Shown: piece by piece, positions 11,572 through 22,253 of the stretch
Numbering within the stretch: position 1 is the first letter of the stretch
How the letters are laid out: each line of letters starts with the position of its first letter
From: Spinacia oleracea
Lineage: Eukaryota > Streptophyta > Magnoliopsida > Caryophyllales > Amaranthaceae
DNA length: 64,000 nucleotides
Reading direction: 5' to 3'
Assembly (NCBI RefSeq): GCF_020520425.1
Contig: NC_079492.1
Location: 111,573,157-111,637,156, forward strand
Position numbers and translations under genes: made by a program
Notes under the pieces: generated by a model
Seen by the model: the letters and a program-made list of their open reading frames with translations, nothing else
What the model was told of the DNA's origin: nothing
Databases searched by the model: none

Positions 11572-12862
11572 TGAAGGAAATAATGCCCTTGGTCCAAGTA
11601 TGCATTCAATGTTAAGTCTAATAAAAGCGGTTCAGTATTAATTAACAAGTTAATAATTCAGTGAGATCAAGTGAGCTGAATGCCTAGCTAGAGGCCGCTT
11701 CAATTCAAGTGGAATTAATGATATTAATCCACAGCTTACTCTTGACTGAACCCGTAGGGTCACACAAATAGTACGTAAACGGATCAAGTATTTAATGGCA
11801 TTAAATACTCCATCTATGGATATTCGGAATCGACGGATCTTGGTTTCAGTGGGAGCTGAGATCGTCACAGGCAAGAAATGAATACTCCGGAAACGATGAT
11901 ATTGCCGGAAACGGAAATATGGATCGTATCGGAAATATAAATATTATCCAAGTCGTAGATGTTGCCGGAAACGGAAACATGGCACGTATCGGAAAATATT
12001 ATCGAAAATGGAAATATTGCCGGAATCGGAAATATTGCCGGAAACGTAAATATTGTTCGTATCGGAAATGAATTCCGGAACCGGGAATTTAATCGGAAGC
12101 GTATCGTACGAATAAGCATCGGACGAGGCCTGCCGGACGAGGGCCCAGCACGAAGCCAGGCCATCGCCCAGCAAGCCACACGCATCCAACAACACGCCAA
12201 TGCCTCGACCAGGCCCAGCGCAAGGCCAGTCCCAGCCAAGGCTGGCGCGCGCGCACAAATGGGCTGCGGGCAGTGGGCCTGTGCGCCGTGCGCACAGCGT
12301 GGGCCGCAAGGCTTGCGCATGGGCGTGCGATGCTCGTGCGGTGCGTGTGTACGTGCTATACGAATCCTAAAGCTATCGGGATTCGTGCATAGATTAAATC
12401 CTAATCCTAAAAGATTAAATTAATTATTTAGAGTTCTAATAGGATTCTAATTAATTAATTAGTATTCTAACAGGATTCGAAATCCTTTCCAAGGTTCTAT
12501 AAATATATGCCTAGGGTCATAAATTTATACACAAGTTTTCAAGTATTCAAAGCTAGGATTTTTAAGCAGAAAAATCAGCCATAACTCTTGCCCATTTAGC
12601 CGAAAATAAGTAGTGCCTTAAGGGCGATTCTAGTTGGTCAATCTTAAGGCGGATCCGGACGTGCTGTGGACTATCTACGGAGGGACGACACTTGGAGTCC
12701 TAAAGACTTGTTCTTGTTCGGTTCGGGCGCAGCTAGGGAAGGCACGCAACAAAGAGTATGCATCTAAACTATGCTAAATGATTATGTGTAAATAATATGT
12801 TTTCCTGCCTTTATGGTTTTTCCGCATGATTTATGAATTGTCATATGTATCATAACCTAACA
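11572..12862 (+). repeat. Copia-1 3' LTR
   Basis: 1291 bp, the same length as the 5' LTR, with about 10 substitutions and no indel seen. It ends CTAACA and is followed directly by the TCTCA target duplication. Confidence 0.95.
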
Positions 12863-13784
12863 TCTCAAATGATGAACTGGCCAATCCATTGTGTGTCGCT
12901 CCGGCCATTTTGACCCTGCCACAAAGCAATACCTCAAGTGCAACGAGCAATAGAGAAAGAAGGGATTCGGAGGACGAATCCCTTAGTTTCTGCAAAGGTA
13001 AGGGAGTTGAAGAAGATGAAGAGGAGAGAGAGTCTTCAAAAGTTTCTGCAATTTGAAGCACAAAAGGGTAAAAAAGTGCTGCATTTAGGGTTAGAATTGA
13101 AGCTGATTTTGACGAAATTGGGTATTTTTATTTGCAATTGAATGAAATTCGAAAAGTTGAGGGTGTTGGGAATTGGGAGAGTGAGTAAAATTGAGTGGAG
13201 ACTGTTTGAAGAAAATTGGGAGTCAATGTAGAAGCAGACATTGATTATGGTGGTGGATTTCCAGAATCGAATTCTAATTCTAAGGTTTCTGACTTACTAC
13301 TAAGATAGTATGAAGCACTTAGTTAAGGAATTCCCTATAAGTGTTGTTGTAAGTGTTGTTGATCTAAATATCTTTGATAAAGTGGCTCAATTTTTGCAGC
13401 CTTTGTGTTTTAAGTAGCTCAATCCCGTATGTTCTTCTCTGAGTCCGCCCTTCTTGTTTCTCCAATCTCAGTCCAATTTGTGAGAGATTAGTGTGAATGG
13501 AAGTAATTGATTTTTCGAATTTGATTGTTTGCACGTTGATTCTTATGTTGGCGGTTGTAGAACAATGGAGTGCATCGGTGAAGATGGATCAGGAAAAGAG
13601 AAGGAAGGGATGGAGAGAAAAGAAAAAAAAAGCGCGCAGTTTGGATATGTAGTGCAACTTAGTTTACAAATAGGTGTATATTGTGCAATAAGTTTAAAAA
13701 TAGAGGCATTCTGTGAATTATAAACATGACTTAACGGAGGACTAACGGAAGGTCGGATTAGGGGTATTTGGTGCAAACTTAGGC
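12863..13784 (+). other. Interior of element Y, right of Copia-1
   Basis: Starts with the continuation of the mTERF-like fragment (SNDELANP, 12863-12890). A basic stretch at about 12938-13141 reads EKEGIRRTNPLVSAKVRELK and has normal-looking codons for about 60 residues. I do not recognise it, and it may be another captured exon or a chance frame. The rest is non-coding. Confidence 0.4.
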
Positions 13785-15087
13785 AAAAATAGGGGTATAT
13801 TATGTGATTCGAAAGACGCGAGGGTATTTGGTGCGTTTTTGCAAACCTCGGGGGCATTTCATGAAAAAATCGTATATATATATCTACACTCAAATGAGAA
13901 GGTGATTTAAAATGAGAAGAATGAGAAACAATCTCGTGTGTTCAATATAATCGGATCTAACAGCTCTAAGACGTAGCTTCATTAATGGCAAAAGCGTAAA
14001 TATTCAATCGCACAGCTCTTCTTTCACCTATTCAAACAAATTCATTAAGGGTATTTTCGTAATTCTTCTTTCTGAATGACTTCTCAACTTTCTGAAAATT
14101 TCTCACTCCTCTTTGTTTTTCCTGTTGAACTTTCTCTCTCCTCTTTTCTCCTGTTCTGCTAGCTTCACAGCCATTTCATCCCCAATTTTGAAGATCTATT
14201 GCAACAGTTACTTTTAGGTTGATCTTCAATTTTCCATGGCAGGTATTGGATTTGTATTTCTTTTGTACGTTTTTCGATTGAAGTTTTGTCCTAACTCGTT
14301 TCTTTCTTCTGATTTTCGATTGAGGTTTAGGAATTAGGGTTTTCTGTTCTTGGAATTAGTCTTTTGATTATTTGGTAGTTATTATGCTAATGTATTTCTC
14401 TTTTCCCCGTATTTTCTTTGATTGTTGTCTTTTCGAATTAATTAAGTGGTGTTGTGATTGATTTTGTAGTATGTCGAATTTTGGTGCAATTAACTCGAAT
14501 TGGATAGTAAATTCGTAGTTTTTTTTAGGTGTTTATGATTATGAAGATTTATGTTTTTCTTATTCTGCTCAATTTTTGCTCAGTTTGAATCAATTTGTGC
14601 CTGATGGGGTTTTCCTGTGATGTATGTTGTTGTTACAGTCGTGTTTAGTTTAATTATCAATTAAACTACAAACGAATGTCATTTCTCTACTCTTGCTCAT
14701 TTCGGACTATTGACTCAAATGAGTAAATAATTTTAAAGTTCATTTGCTCATTTAGAGAATTGACATTAATGAACACATTTTTTGAGTTCTCTGGACAAGG
14801 CATTATCAACTCAGAATCAGTGAAAACAGAAGAAATTCGCAACTACATTGTCTATAATTCTACATATAACTCTGATATTCTAGAATGAAACATGACCTGT
14901 TTTTGTGATGTTTATTGTATTGGATAGCTATACCGGATTTCCCATTTTGGAGATACATTAGTTGGTTGAACCCACTTTCTTTTTTGCAAACACACCTTTT
15001 GAATTGGAAGCTGGTAAAATGGTACTGAAGTGCTAGAGAAGGTAGCCATTCATGAGATTTGAAGCTTATTTTGTTATATCTATGTAG

Positions 15088-15335
15088 GAGAGAATTCAAC
15101 TTGAGACGGCTCGGTTGTATAAGCTCGCTCGCATTAATCCACTGACAGGTATTTGGAGTCTTCATTTTCTTGGACGACCTTTTTTTGCTAATCACTTTAC
15201 TGTTAACATGTGCTTGTTTTTCATTCTTGATTTCATATAGTTTATAATGTCATTTCGTACAAGGATAAACCGCCCCTGAAGACGGCTGTTGAGATGCTTC
15301 ACACAACAGACAAGATAGCTCGTCGACTGGAACAA
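15088..15335 (+). pseudogene. Two exon-like pieces of an unrecognised gene
   Basis: Exon-like block A (15088-15148) is bounded by TAG and GT and reads RIQLETARLYKLARINPLT. Block B (15241-15335) follows a TAG acceptor and ends at a GTATG donor; it reads on in phase as VISYKDKPPLKTAVEML and TDKIARRLEQ. The splice borders and phases agree (A ends in phase 1, B completes it). I do not recognise the family. An upstream ATGGCAG followed by GTATT (14236) could be a first exon, but its phase does not fit block A. It looks like a genomic, intron-retaining capture inside X2. Confidence 0.5.
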
Positions 15336-15838
15336 GTATGTGATTTCTGAAATAACCTGTTTTTGATGAAAATTGTAACATGACAAACTTAGTAATGAGC
15401 GAGCTTTCAGGTCTCTGCTAACTGTATGGAGTGCTTTATGCATGCCAATTCAGTTATCTGATACAGAGTACTCCATAAGTATTTACCTTGCGCAAAATCT
15501 CCTTAATTTGATTCATTTTTCACACTATATTTCTGATGTTCATGTTGAGTTAGTTATCAACTTATGATTGGGTCTCTGTTAGTTATTATTTACCAATATG
15601 GTAATTTTACCATGTAATCATTAACCTGCGTGGCTGTCATGTATATATTATGTATTTGAAACTTTGATATTATGGCGTTTCTTGGTGGAATTTTTCTTAG
15701 CTGATGATGAACACAAGTGGAACTATATTTAGGTGTTTCACAGGTTTTTAATTTTCTTTTATCGTTGGTGCTTTGTGCATTGTCTTAATGCTACGACAAG
15801 TTTTGAGTAATTCAGTTTATGCTTCCATTGTCGCGCAG

Positions 15839-15933
15839 GCAGCTGATATAAAGGTTCTTGCCTCCCTTGGCAGAAAGGAATTGATATACGGTGATAGTTT
15901 TCCGGAATGGATATCATTTCCTATTTTGAGCAG
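15839..15933 (+). pseudogene. Synaptotagmin/NTMC2-like exon fragment
   Basis: A 95 bp exon-like block with a CAG acceptor and a CAG/GT donor reads AADIKVLASLGRKEL then GDSFPEWISFP. The combination resembles the segment just before the SMP domain of plant synaptotagmin/NTMC2 lipid-transfer proteins at membrane contact sites, where a D-x-x-PEW-x-xFP motif precedes a WLN segment. The downstream WLN segment is missing. It is in phase 0 with block B upstream, so a spliced chimeric transcript is formally possible. Fragment only; family assignment is from memory of the motif. Confidence 0.45.
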
Positions 15934-16059
15934 GTTCTGCTTTAAATTCTGTGCTTATTTCCTTGTACTCTTGAATATAGATGCATGCCAGCTTTTATCA
16001 TAGTCGCTGCATGAATCAAAGCGGATACAGTTGTCATGTGCAGTTCGCTACTTTAAAAA

Positions 16060-16300
16060 CGCTTGGAAAAAAAAAAGCAAAGTAAAGTTGATGAGATTGA
16101 TAAGCTTCTTGATCATGAAAGCTTACCTGCTTTGGCAATGTTGAGGAAGGAAAGAATGTAGTACATGCAATAGGCTAATGGGAATGCAGAGTTAGATAGG
16201 CTTAAAGATTCTCAGATTCTGCGTTGCTTACAAGTATGTGCAAGCAGAGAGGATTAAAGATGGTGCAGCCCATGAGGATTAAGGCTAAAACTGCTGAAGT
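16060..16300 (+). pseudogene. Possible further captured coding fragment
   Basis: One frame reads KVDEIDKLLDHESLPALAML and, after two stops, AELDRLKDSQILRCLQVC. This is amphipathic, with codon use unlike the AT-rich surroundings. No splice borders are clear and I do not recognise a family. It may be part of the same captured gene as a neighbouring fragment. Confidence 0.25.
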
Positions 16301-16452
16301 TTGCTGGCAGTTTTGGCTTTCCTACCTGTTTTTTCTTTTCCGAACCACGTTTGTGTATTCCCTTTTATTTGAGGCTTGAGAAAGGGGATGATTATGAGAC
16401 TTTAAGACAGCATGATGACATGGTTTTATTTTTCTGATTATTTATTTTGCAG

Positions 16453-16631
16453 CTGGTGCTTTTACTGGAGCCGTTACTGGAGCTTTAGCTGGCAGGGCTT
16501 CAGATAGTGGTTTACTCAGAGGTGCAGGGTTGGGTGCCGTGGTAGGTGTTGTTCTATATGTGGAGGTTTTGGAGGCTTCTCATGCTTATTGGTGTTCACG
16601 GCATTCTGGTTCACTTAGTACATCATCCATG
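16453..16631 (+). pseudogene. NEP1-interacting protein-like (RING-H2) exon fragment
   Basis: After a clean TTATTTTGCAG acceptor the block reads [20 protein letters not shown] and GLGAVVGVV, then [10 protein letters not shown], and ends at an ATG/GTTAGT donor. The glycine/alanine-rich membrane segment followed by VEVLEAS and W is characteristic of plant NEP1-interacting proteins, which are membrane RING-H2 proteins that bind the plastid RNA polymerase. The RING finger and the rest of the gene are absent. Its phase does not match the upstream synaptotagmin-like exon. I read it as an independent captured exon. Confidence 0.65.
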
Positions 16632-16979
16632 GTTAGTATTATATGGGATCATTGTTGGTAGATATAGTTTTATAACTAGATGCTGCAACTACATTTCTAG
16701 AAAACTGAAGGTGACTGTGGACCGATAAAAGGTTTCTAGTCACAGCTATCTGTAAGCATTGATCATTGATTTGTTGATATGAATTACCGTGAGACCATGT
16801 TTCTCTAACATGGCTGCTTCGAGTTCATCAGGACTGAATCTGTATTTAGCTTATCATGCATTATGTTCAAAGCAGATTGCAGATTAGTTTTCAAACAGTT
16901 TTGTTATGTAGCAGGCTGGGCTTTAGCTGCTTAGATTCACTCATTCATGAGGATCTTGATTTTATGACTGACTTTTACC

Positions 16980-17070
16980 AAATGAGTAAATTTATTTTGC
17001 TCATTTGCACAAATGAGTAAATTTATTTTGCTCATTTGCACAAATGAGTAAATTTATTTTGCTCATTTGA
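16980..17070. repeat. Three tandem 31 bp palindromic units
   Basis: Three consecutive copies of a 31 bp unit, AAATGAGTAAATTTATTTTG then CTCATTTGCAC. Each is an imperfect dyad (AAATGAG...CTCATTT). They lie just upstream of the first tRNA-like sequence and resemble the dyads of the larger array at 18517-20460. Confidence 0.85.
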
Positions 17071-17088
17071 TTCTATTTAAAAACTCTA

Positions 17089-17159
17089 GCCTACTAGCTC
17101 AATAGGTAGAGCATTGTGCAAATGCACAAAAGATGTGGGTTCGAATCCCACGTAGGTCA
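17089..17159 (+). ncRNA. tRNA-like sequence 1 with Pol III boxes
   Basis: 71 nt with an A box (TAGCTCAATAGG), a consensus B box (GGTTCGAATCC), a perfect D stem (GCTC/GAGC) and a perfect 5 bp T stem (GTGGG/CCCAC). The acceptor stem is imperfect: CCTAC/GTAGG plus one wobble. The anticodon arm is the palindrome TTGTGCAAATGCACAA, giving at best a six-base or smaller loop instead of seven. A T5 run 10 bp downstream (17169-17173) could terminate Pol III. It is not a standard tRNA; a tRNA-derived element or SINE-like head is more likely. Confidence 0.55.
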
Positions 17160-17505
17160 ATCTTTACGTTTTTCAAATTACAATTAGATGAAGCCACCAC
17201 CTGAAGTTGGATCATCTGTTGATCAACTTATTATAAAAGTTGGATCAATATTAGTCATATTACTATTTACTCACGTACTGCGTATTTGGTTTGGTCCTGT
17301 TTGGATCCAGCCCATTCTGATTCGAGTAAAAAACCAGGTTACTTCGTGTCATGGTCCTGTTTGGATCTGTCCCATTCTGATTCGAGAAAGCGCATCAGCT
17401 GTTATTGAGAACTATCTTGAGAAAAATACAATGGCATTCTGGGAGTAGTTCTTATCACAACTCCAAAACTCACACCATTACCAGTAGAGACATGGGCGTC
17501 TACAT

Positions 17506-17950
17506 TCACCTCACACTATTGTTTGGGGGCAGGACCCAAGACGATGCAGAAGGGAAGTGAAACGATCGTACCCCCCTACTAACCTTCTCACTGTACACCT
17601 CATAATCATTACTGAGGGACACAAAGGCAGCAGCCACCATAACAGGTTCCACAGTGGTTTGGATCTCAAATACACTCTTGTTACTGCAGAACCAGGAAGC
17701 CCACGCAAGAGAGCCGAACACACAAAGCTGAACTCTATCCACCTTCCCAGCCACCCACATGAAGTGCTCAGCAAAACTATCGCTAGGAGCCTCCACAAGC
17801 AACCTTACAAACTCACTTCGTGCCCAAATTGTCACAGCATGTTTACAGTAGAAGATAGCAGGCATTAGAGTTTCCTATACAGCTCCACACACTAGACAGC
17901 AGCTACTGTCACGCATGTGACGTTCATGAAGGGTGTCCATCACACCGAGG
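17506..17950 (-). pseudogene. LINE retrotransposon remnant (zinc-binding RT region)
   Basis: On the minus strand: RHMRDSSCCLVCGAV, a stop, ETLMPAIFYCKHAVTIWARS, then a hydrophobic stretch with FGSLAWASWFCSNKSVFE. The spacing C-x2-C ... E-T-x3-x-x-F-x-C-x-x-A-x-x-W is that of the zinc-binding domain found after plant non-LTR reverse transcriptases. The in-frame TAG and the absence of endonuclease and polymerase show a short dead fragment. Confidence 0.6.
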
Positions 17951-18135
17951 CTTCCTCGCAAACATGCTAATTCAATATGGAAGAACTAAAGAAACAGAGG
18001 AAGTACTCTACAAAGCATTCCTGTCATGTCACTATACCAGCTGAACAACTATGAAATGAACATGTGGTCTCTCGCAACAAGGAACTGAAACGCGATCAGA
18101 AGGGACATTTGCTTGCAATAAGAACCTTGACACTT

Positions 18136-18335
18136 GAACCCAACAACCCACTGATCCCTGTTAGAACTAACCGAGCAGGACTAAATGGATGAATATAGAA
18201 AACTAAACCAAACTCAGGCCAAATTAACCAAGGCAGATTAAACACAAACCCCTTCAAGGCAGACTTGAACCCAACAACCCACTGATCTATGTTAGAACTA
18301 ACCAACCAGGACTAAATGGTTGTATAGAAAACTAA
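18136..18335. repeat. Imperfect direct duplication, about 130 bp apart
   Basis: The phrase GAACCCAACAACCCACTGAT, followed by TGTTAGAACTAACC and AGGACTAAATGG, occurs at about 18137 and again at about 18268 with small changes. No family recognised. Confidence 0.6.
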
Positions 18336-18431
18336 ATTGAACCTGCCTGAATGATTGCATCACCAACAAGGCCAAAGTTGACCAGGGTTACCAGGATCTT
18401 GCCCAAAGAACTCGCCTGCAAACCCAAACTA

Positions 18432-18502
18432 GCCTACTAACTCAATAGGTAAAGCATTGTGCAAATGCACAAAAGAGATGGGTTTGAATCCCACGTAGGT
18501 TA
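18432..18502 (+). ncRNA. tRNA-like sequence 2
   Basis: A second copy of the tRNA-like sequence at 17089, differing at a handful of positions (for example CTAACTC for CTAGCTC and TTTGAATC in the B box). The same palindromic arm TTGTGCAAATGCACAA is kept. A T5 run (18511-18515) follows 9 bp later, where the palindrome array begins. The B box is slightly weakened. Confidence 0.5.
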
Positions 18503-18516
18503 ATCTTCACTTTTTG

Positions 18517-20460
18517 CTCATTTTTTATAGTTTACACAAATAAGCAAATATTTTTGCTCATTTTTAAAATTTTAAAGTTCGGATTTGTTAATAGTGAAAA
18601 CTTTTGCTCATCGTGTCTAAATGAGCAAATAAATTTGCTCATTTTATGTAGTTTACACAAATGAGCAAATACTTTTGCTCATTTTTAAAAATTTAAAGTT
18701 CGGATTTGTTAATATTGAAAACTTTTGCTCATCGTTTCTAAATGAGCAAATAAATTTGCTCATTTTTTATAGTTTACACAAATGAGCAAATACTTTTGCT
18801 CATTTTTAAAATTTTAAAGTTCGGATTTGTTAATATTGAAAACTTTTGCTCATCGTGTCTAAATGAGCAAATAAATTTGCTCATTTTTTATAGTTAACAC
18901 AAATGAGCAAATACTTTTGCTCATTTTAAAATGGAAAAATTTATTCTAAAAATACAACCTATAAGCGATCTGCTTAAAAAGGGCTGACTTTATGTTTATC
19001 TAAGAATAACACAACCTTTTGCACCTATCTTCATTTAAAAGGCTCCCCTCTATAATAACTTGCTAAAATAGGTAATATGCTACAACATTTTTGTAATCTT
19101 CTTGTTAATTATATAAAGAAAAAATGTTTAATTTGTGAGGTTGGTTTTCATATTACCTATTGTAGCAAGTCATTTATGAGGGGAGCCCTTTAAAAGAAGA
19201 CAGGTCTAAAAGGTTGTGTTATTCTTAGTTAAACGAAAAGTCAGCCATTTTTAAGCAGATCGCTTAAACGTTGTATTTTTAGAATCAAATTTTCCTTTTA
19301 AAATTTTAAAGTTCAGATTTGTTAATATTCAAAACTTTTGCTCATCGTTTCTAAATGAGCAAATAAATTTGCTCATTTTTATAGTTTACACAAATGAGCA
19401 AATACCTTTACTCATTTTTTTATTTTGAAGTTCGAATTTGTTAATATTGAAAACTTTTGATCATCATGTCTAAATGAGCAAATAAATTTGCTCATTTTTT
19501 ATAGTTTACACAAATGAGCAAATATTTTTGCTCATTTTTAAAATTTTAAAGTTCGGATTTGTTAATATTCAAAACTTTTGCTCATCGTTTCTAAATGAGC
19601 AAATACTTTTGCTCATTTTTAAAATTTTAAAGTTCGGATTTGTTAATGTGCAAAACTTTTGCTTATCGTGTCTAAATGAGCAAAAAATTTGCTCATTTTT
19701 TTTATAGTTTACACAAATGAGCAAATACTTTTGCTCATTTTTAAAATTTTAAAGTTAGGATTTGTTAATATTAAAAACTTTTGCTAATCGTGTCTATATG
19801 AGCAAATAAATTTGCTCATTTTTTATAGTTTACACAAATGAACAAATATTTTTGCTCATTTTTAAAATTTTAAAGTTCTAATTTGTTAATATTGAAATTT
19901 TTTGCTCATCGTGTCTAAATGAGCAAATAAATTTGCTCATTTTTTATAGTTTATACAAATGAGCAAATATTTTTGCTCATTTTTAAAATTTTAAAGTTCG
20001 GATTTGTTAATATTGAAAACTTTTGCTCATCGTGTCTAATGAGCAAATAAATTTGCTCATTTTTTATAGTTTATTCAAATGAGCAAATATTTTTGCTCAT
20101 TTTTAAAATTTTAAAGTTCGGATTTGTTAATATTGTATTTTTTTTCTCATCGTGTCTAAATGAGCAAATAAATTTGCTCATTTTTTATAGTTTATACAAA
20201 TGAGCAAATATTTTTGCTCATTTTTAAAATTTTAAAGTTCGGATTACTTTTGCTCATCGTTTCTAAATGAGCAAATAAATTTGCTCATTTTTTATAGTTT
20301 ACACAAATGAGCAAATACTTTTGCTCATTTTTAAAATTTTAATGTTCGGATTTGCAAATATTGAAAACTTTTGCTCATCGTTTCTAAATGAGCAAATAAA
20401 TTTAGCTCATTTTGATATTTTACACAAATTAGCAAATATTTTTAAAAATTTGCTCATTTT
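18517..20460. repeat. Palindrome-rich tandem array, unit about 122 bp
   Basis: About 15 imperfect units, each containing two short dyads (AAATGAGCAAATAAATTTGC then TCATTT; AAATGAGCAAATACTTTTGC then TCATTT) plus the linkers TATAGTTTACACA and AAAGTTCGGATTTGTTAATA. Some units are shortened. The array is interrupted by a MITE at 18933-19295 and is bracketed by the tRNA-like sequences at 18432 (plus strand) and 20486 (minus strand). Each dyad could form a small hairpin. No coding potential. Confidence 0.85.
18933..19295. mobile_element. Mutator-type MITE with long TIRs
   Basis: 363 bp with inverted arms of roughly 140 bp (left arm GGAAAAATTTATTCTAAAAA and on; the right arm matches it inverted). 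It is flanked by the perfect 9 bp direct repeat TTTTAAAAT (18924-18932 and 19296-19304). A 9 bp duplication points to Mutator-like transposition. It inserted into the palindrome array after the array had formed. Confidence 0.85.
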
Positions 20461-20485
20461 GATATCATAAACTAAATACAAAGAG

Positions 20486-20556
20486 TTGCCTATGTAGGAT
20501 TCGAACCTACACCATTGTGCAATTGCACAAAGCTCTACCAGTTGAGCTAATAGGCA
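20486..20556 (-). ncRNA. tRNA-like sequence 3, opposite strand
   Basis: The best-paired of the three: perfect 7 bp acceptor stem (TGCCTAT/ATAGGCA), D stem GCTC/GAGC, T stem GTAGG/CCTAC and a consensus B box GGTTCGAATCC. The anticodon arm TTGTGCAATTGCACAA again gives a 5 bp stem with only six loop bases, so the decoding identity cannot be read. It lies at the right edge of the palindrome array, facing it. No T-run terminator sits immediately downstream. It could be an atypical tRNA gene or pseudogene. Confidence 0.55.
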
Positions 20557-22090
20557 TTATTCATACCTGGAAAAAAAAAGAGTAGAACTCATTATATTAA
20601 CAATTCTATTTGGTTCTTCAATTCATTCATATCTAATTTATGTATTCATGATTTTGATACCTCGATTGAGTTTTCTTGGGCACCCCTACTAGTAGAACTG
20701 AAAACAAGTCCTCAGCATAAACACGAGTATTACATCTTGATATGATCCAAGACAATGCAAAATATTGGACAGGGGTCGACATACTTGTTTTAGATTCAGC
20801 ACACTGGTGGACACAGCAATCAATCCACAACGTAAGACCATTTCTAGCTAATTTTCTACTTTCGAAATCACCTCAATATATATGCAGCTTCTTGATTCTA
20901 ATTCAGGTGAGTTTCATGTTTGAAATTTCTTGAATATTGATGATTAGAAAGAAATTACGAATTATAAAAGCCATATTGAATAACAGATATTGCCAGTTAA
21001 AGAGCTGAGAACATTACCCAATGCCTCTGAACAAGCTTCAACCTTAAGCTAGGGGGTTAGATATGCACACGATAGCTAGCTGTTCCGGTTAATCCTTAAT
21101 CAGATACACACTGTTGCTCAATAAACAAGTGCAGACAGTTGTATGCTTTTTTGCTCAGTTAATTCCCAAGAGTTTGTAAGCTGCAATTCTGACTAAATCT
21201 CTTTCTGGGTACATATATTGACCAGAAAAGGGCAGGATGAATCTCCCTTGTACATTGTGGCCAAGCAAGCACACAAACAAGCAGGGCATACATTTTCTAG
21301 CCACCAAGTTGAAGAACTTTAGTCTGAACAACTAAAGATTTATTTGATCTCAAGATATATGAAATAGATAAGCTGACATAAATCTTCAAATTATTTCTAC
21401 ATGTTATTTCTACATTCATCAGCATTCTCTTCCCCAAAACACACCTCTGTTCTCCGGCCAATACACCCCTAATTCGAAAGATTTAATCCAATGAACTTAA
21501 TTCAACAAAACCTAATAAAATAAATGAACCTAATACCAACTACTTATTCGAAAACTACCAATCCAACGATATCAATTAAAATCTAATAAATGAACCTAAT
21601 ACCAAATACCAATAATTCGAAAACCTAATTCGTAAGTATCAGTAAAAAATTTACTCAATTTTCATTCAAAATAACTAATCAATTCAATTTCACTATCAAT
21701 TAGTAATTGGTTCAACAACAAGGGCTTAAACCCCCCACAATAAACACAAGCAAATCAAAATTTATGCAATTTTCATTCAATATTTACGTAATTTTCATTC
21801 AAAATTACTAATCTATTCAATTTCACTATCAATTTGTAACTGGTTCAATAATTTCGAAATTCTATTTTAAAAATTTAGAAATAATTGATTACAAGAAACA
21901 AGAACAAAATACCTTCTACTGGGGAATGGTTGACATCTATTCAGAAATTACGTTTGGCGAAAACCAGAATCAAGAGAAACAATGGATTAATTACAGTTGA
22001 GACTTTTTTCCGCCATGGAAGAATAGTACAGGCAGAAGGGAGAGAGGATCGGGTTTTAGTTTTTTCTAAATGCTTGGGTTCTGTTTTTGG
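20557..22090. other. Non-coding interior of X2
   Basis: I see no recognisable gene. 21480-21850 is an AT-rich stretch of loosely repeated phrases such as AACCTAATACCAA and CAATTTCACTATCAATT. The minus strand near 21880-22060 looks like the start of a gene (a CT-rich leader, then ATGGCGGAAAAAAGTC), but it meets stops quickly. Confidence 0.4.
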
Positions 22091-22253
22091 GTTCTGCGCT
22101 TGCGTACGTGATTTTCACGCGCGCGATCTAGGCCGTCCGATTTAGTTTGTTTTGACGATTTAGATCGCTTCTCATTTTAGTGATCTTCTCATTGGAGGGG
22201 GACTATATATATATATATATATCAATCATCCGTTTCACCTCAAAACCCCTGTC

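Larger units (their letters stand above)
2566..12862 (+). mobile_element. Copia-1: LTR retrotransposon, 10.3 kb
   Basis: Two 1291 bp direct repeats (2566-3856 and 11572-12862) begin TGAAGG and end CTAACA. They are flanked by the 5 bp target duplication TCTCA (2561-2565 and 12863-12867). A tRNA-iMet-like primer site follows the left LTR and a purine tract precedes the right one. The coding order gag, protease, integrase, reverse transcriptase, RNase H is that of Ty1/copia. I count about 10 differences between the LTRs (0.8%), so the insertion is recent. The coding frame is nevertheless broken by two stops and one frameshift. The leader between LTR and gag is very long, about 2.9 kb. Lineage within Copia not assigned. 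Confidence 0.97.
13884..22203. mobile_element. Composite TIR element X2 with captured gene fragments
   Basis: The left end (13884-13966, CTACACTCAAATGAGAAGG then AAAATGAGAAGAATGAGAA) and the inverted right end (about 22100-22203, CTCCAATGAGAAG then TAAAATGAGAAG) are similar, and both abut (TA)n. Between them lie exon-sized pieces of different host genes that retain intron borders (15088-16631), a LINE remnant, tRNA-like sequences and a tandem array rich in AAATGAG. Multi-gene capture with introns is typical of Pack-MULE or Helitron-type elements. The inverted ends favour a TIR element. No transposase is visible, so it would be non-autonomous. The end pairing is my inference. Confidence 0.45.

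Noticed and set aside
16980-17070. CRISPR-like array (three 31 bp repeats)
   Set aside because: The repeats are contiguous with no unique spacers, in plant nuclear DNA; it is a simple tandem repeat.
17089-20556. Calling the tRNA-like sequences functional tRNA genes
   Set aside because: All three have a palindromic anticodon arm with too few loop bases, so no anticodon can be assigned; called tRNA-like instead.
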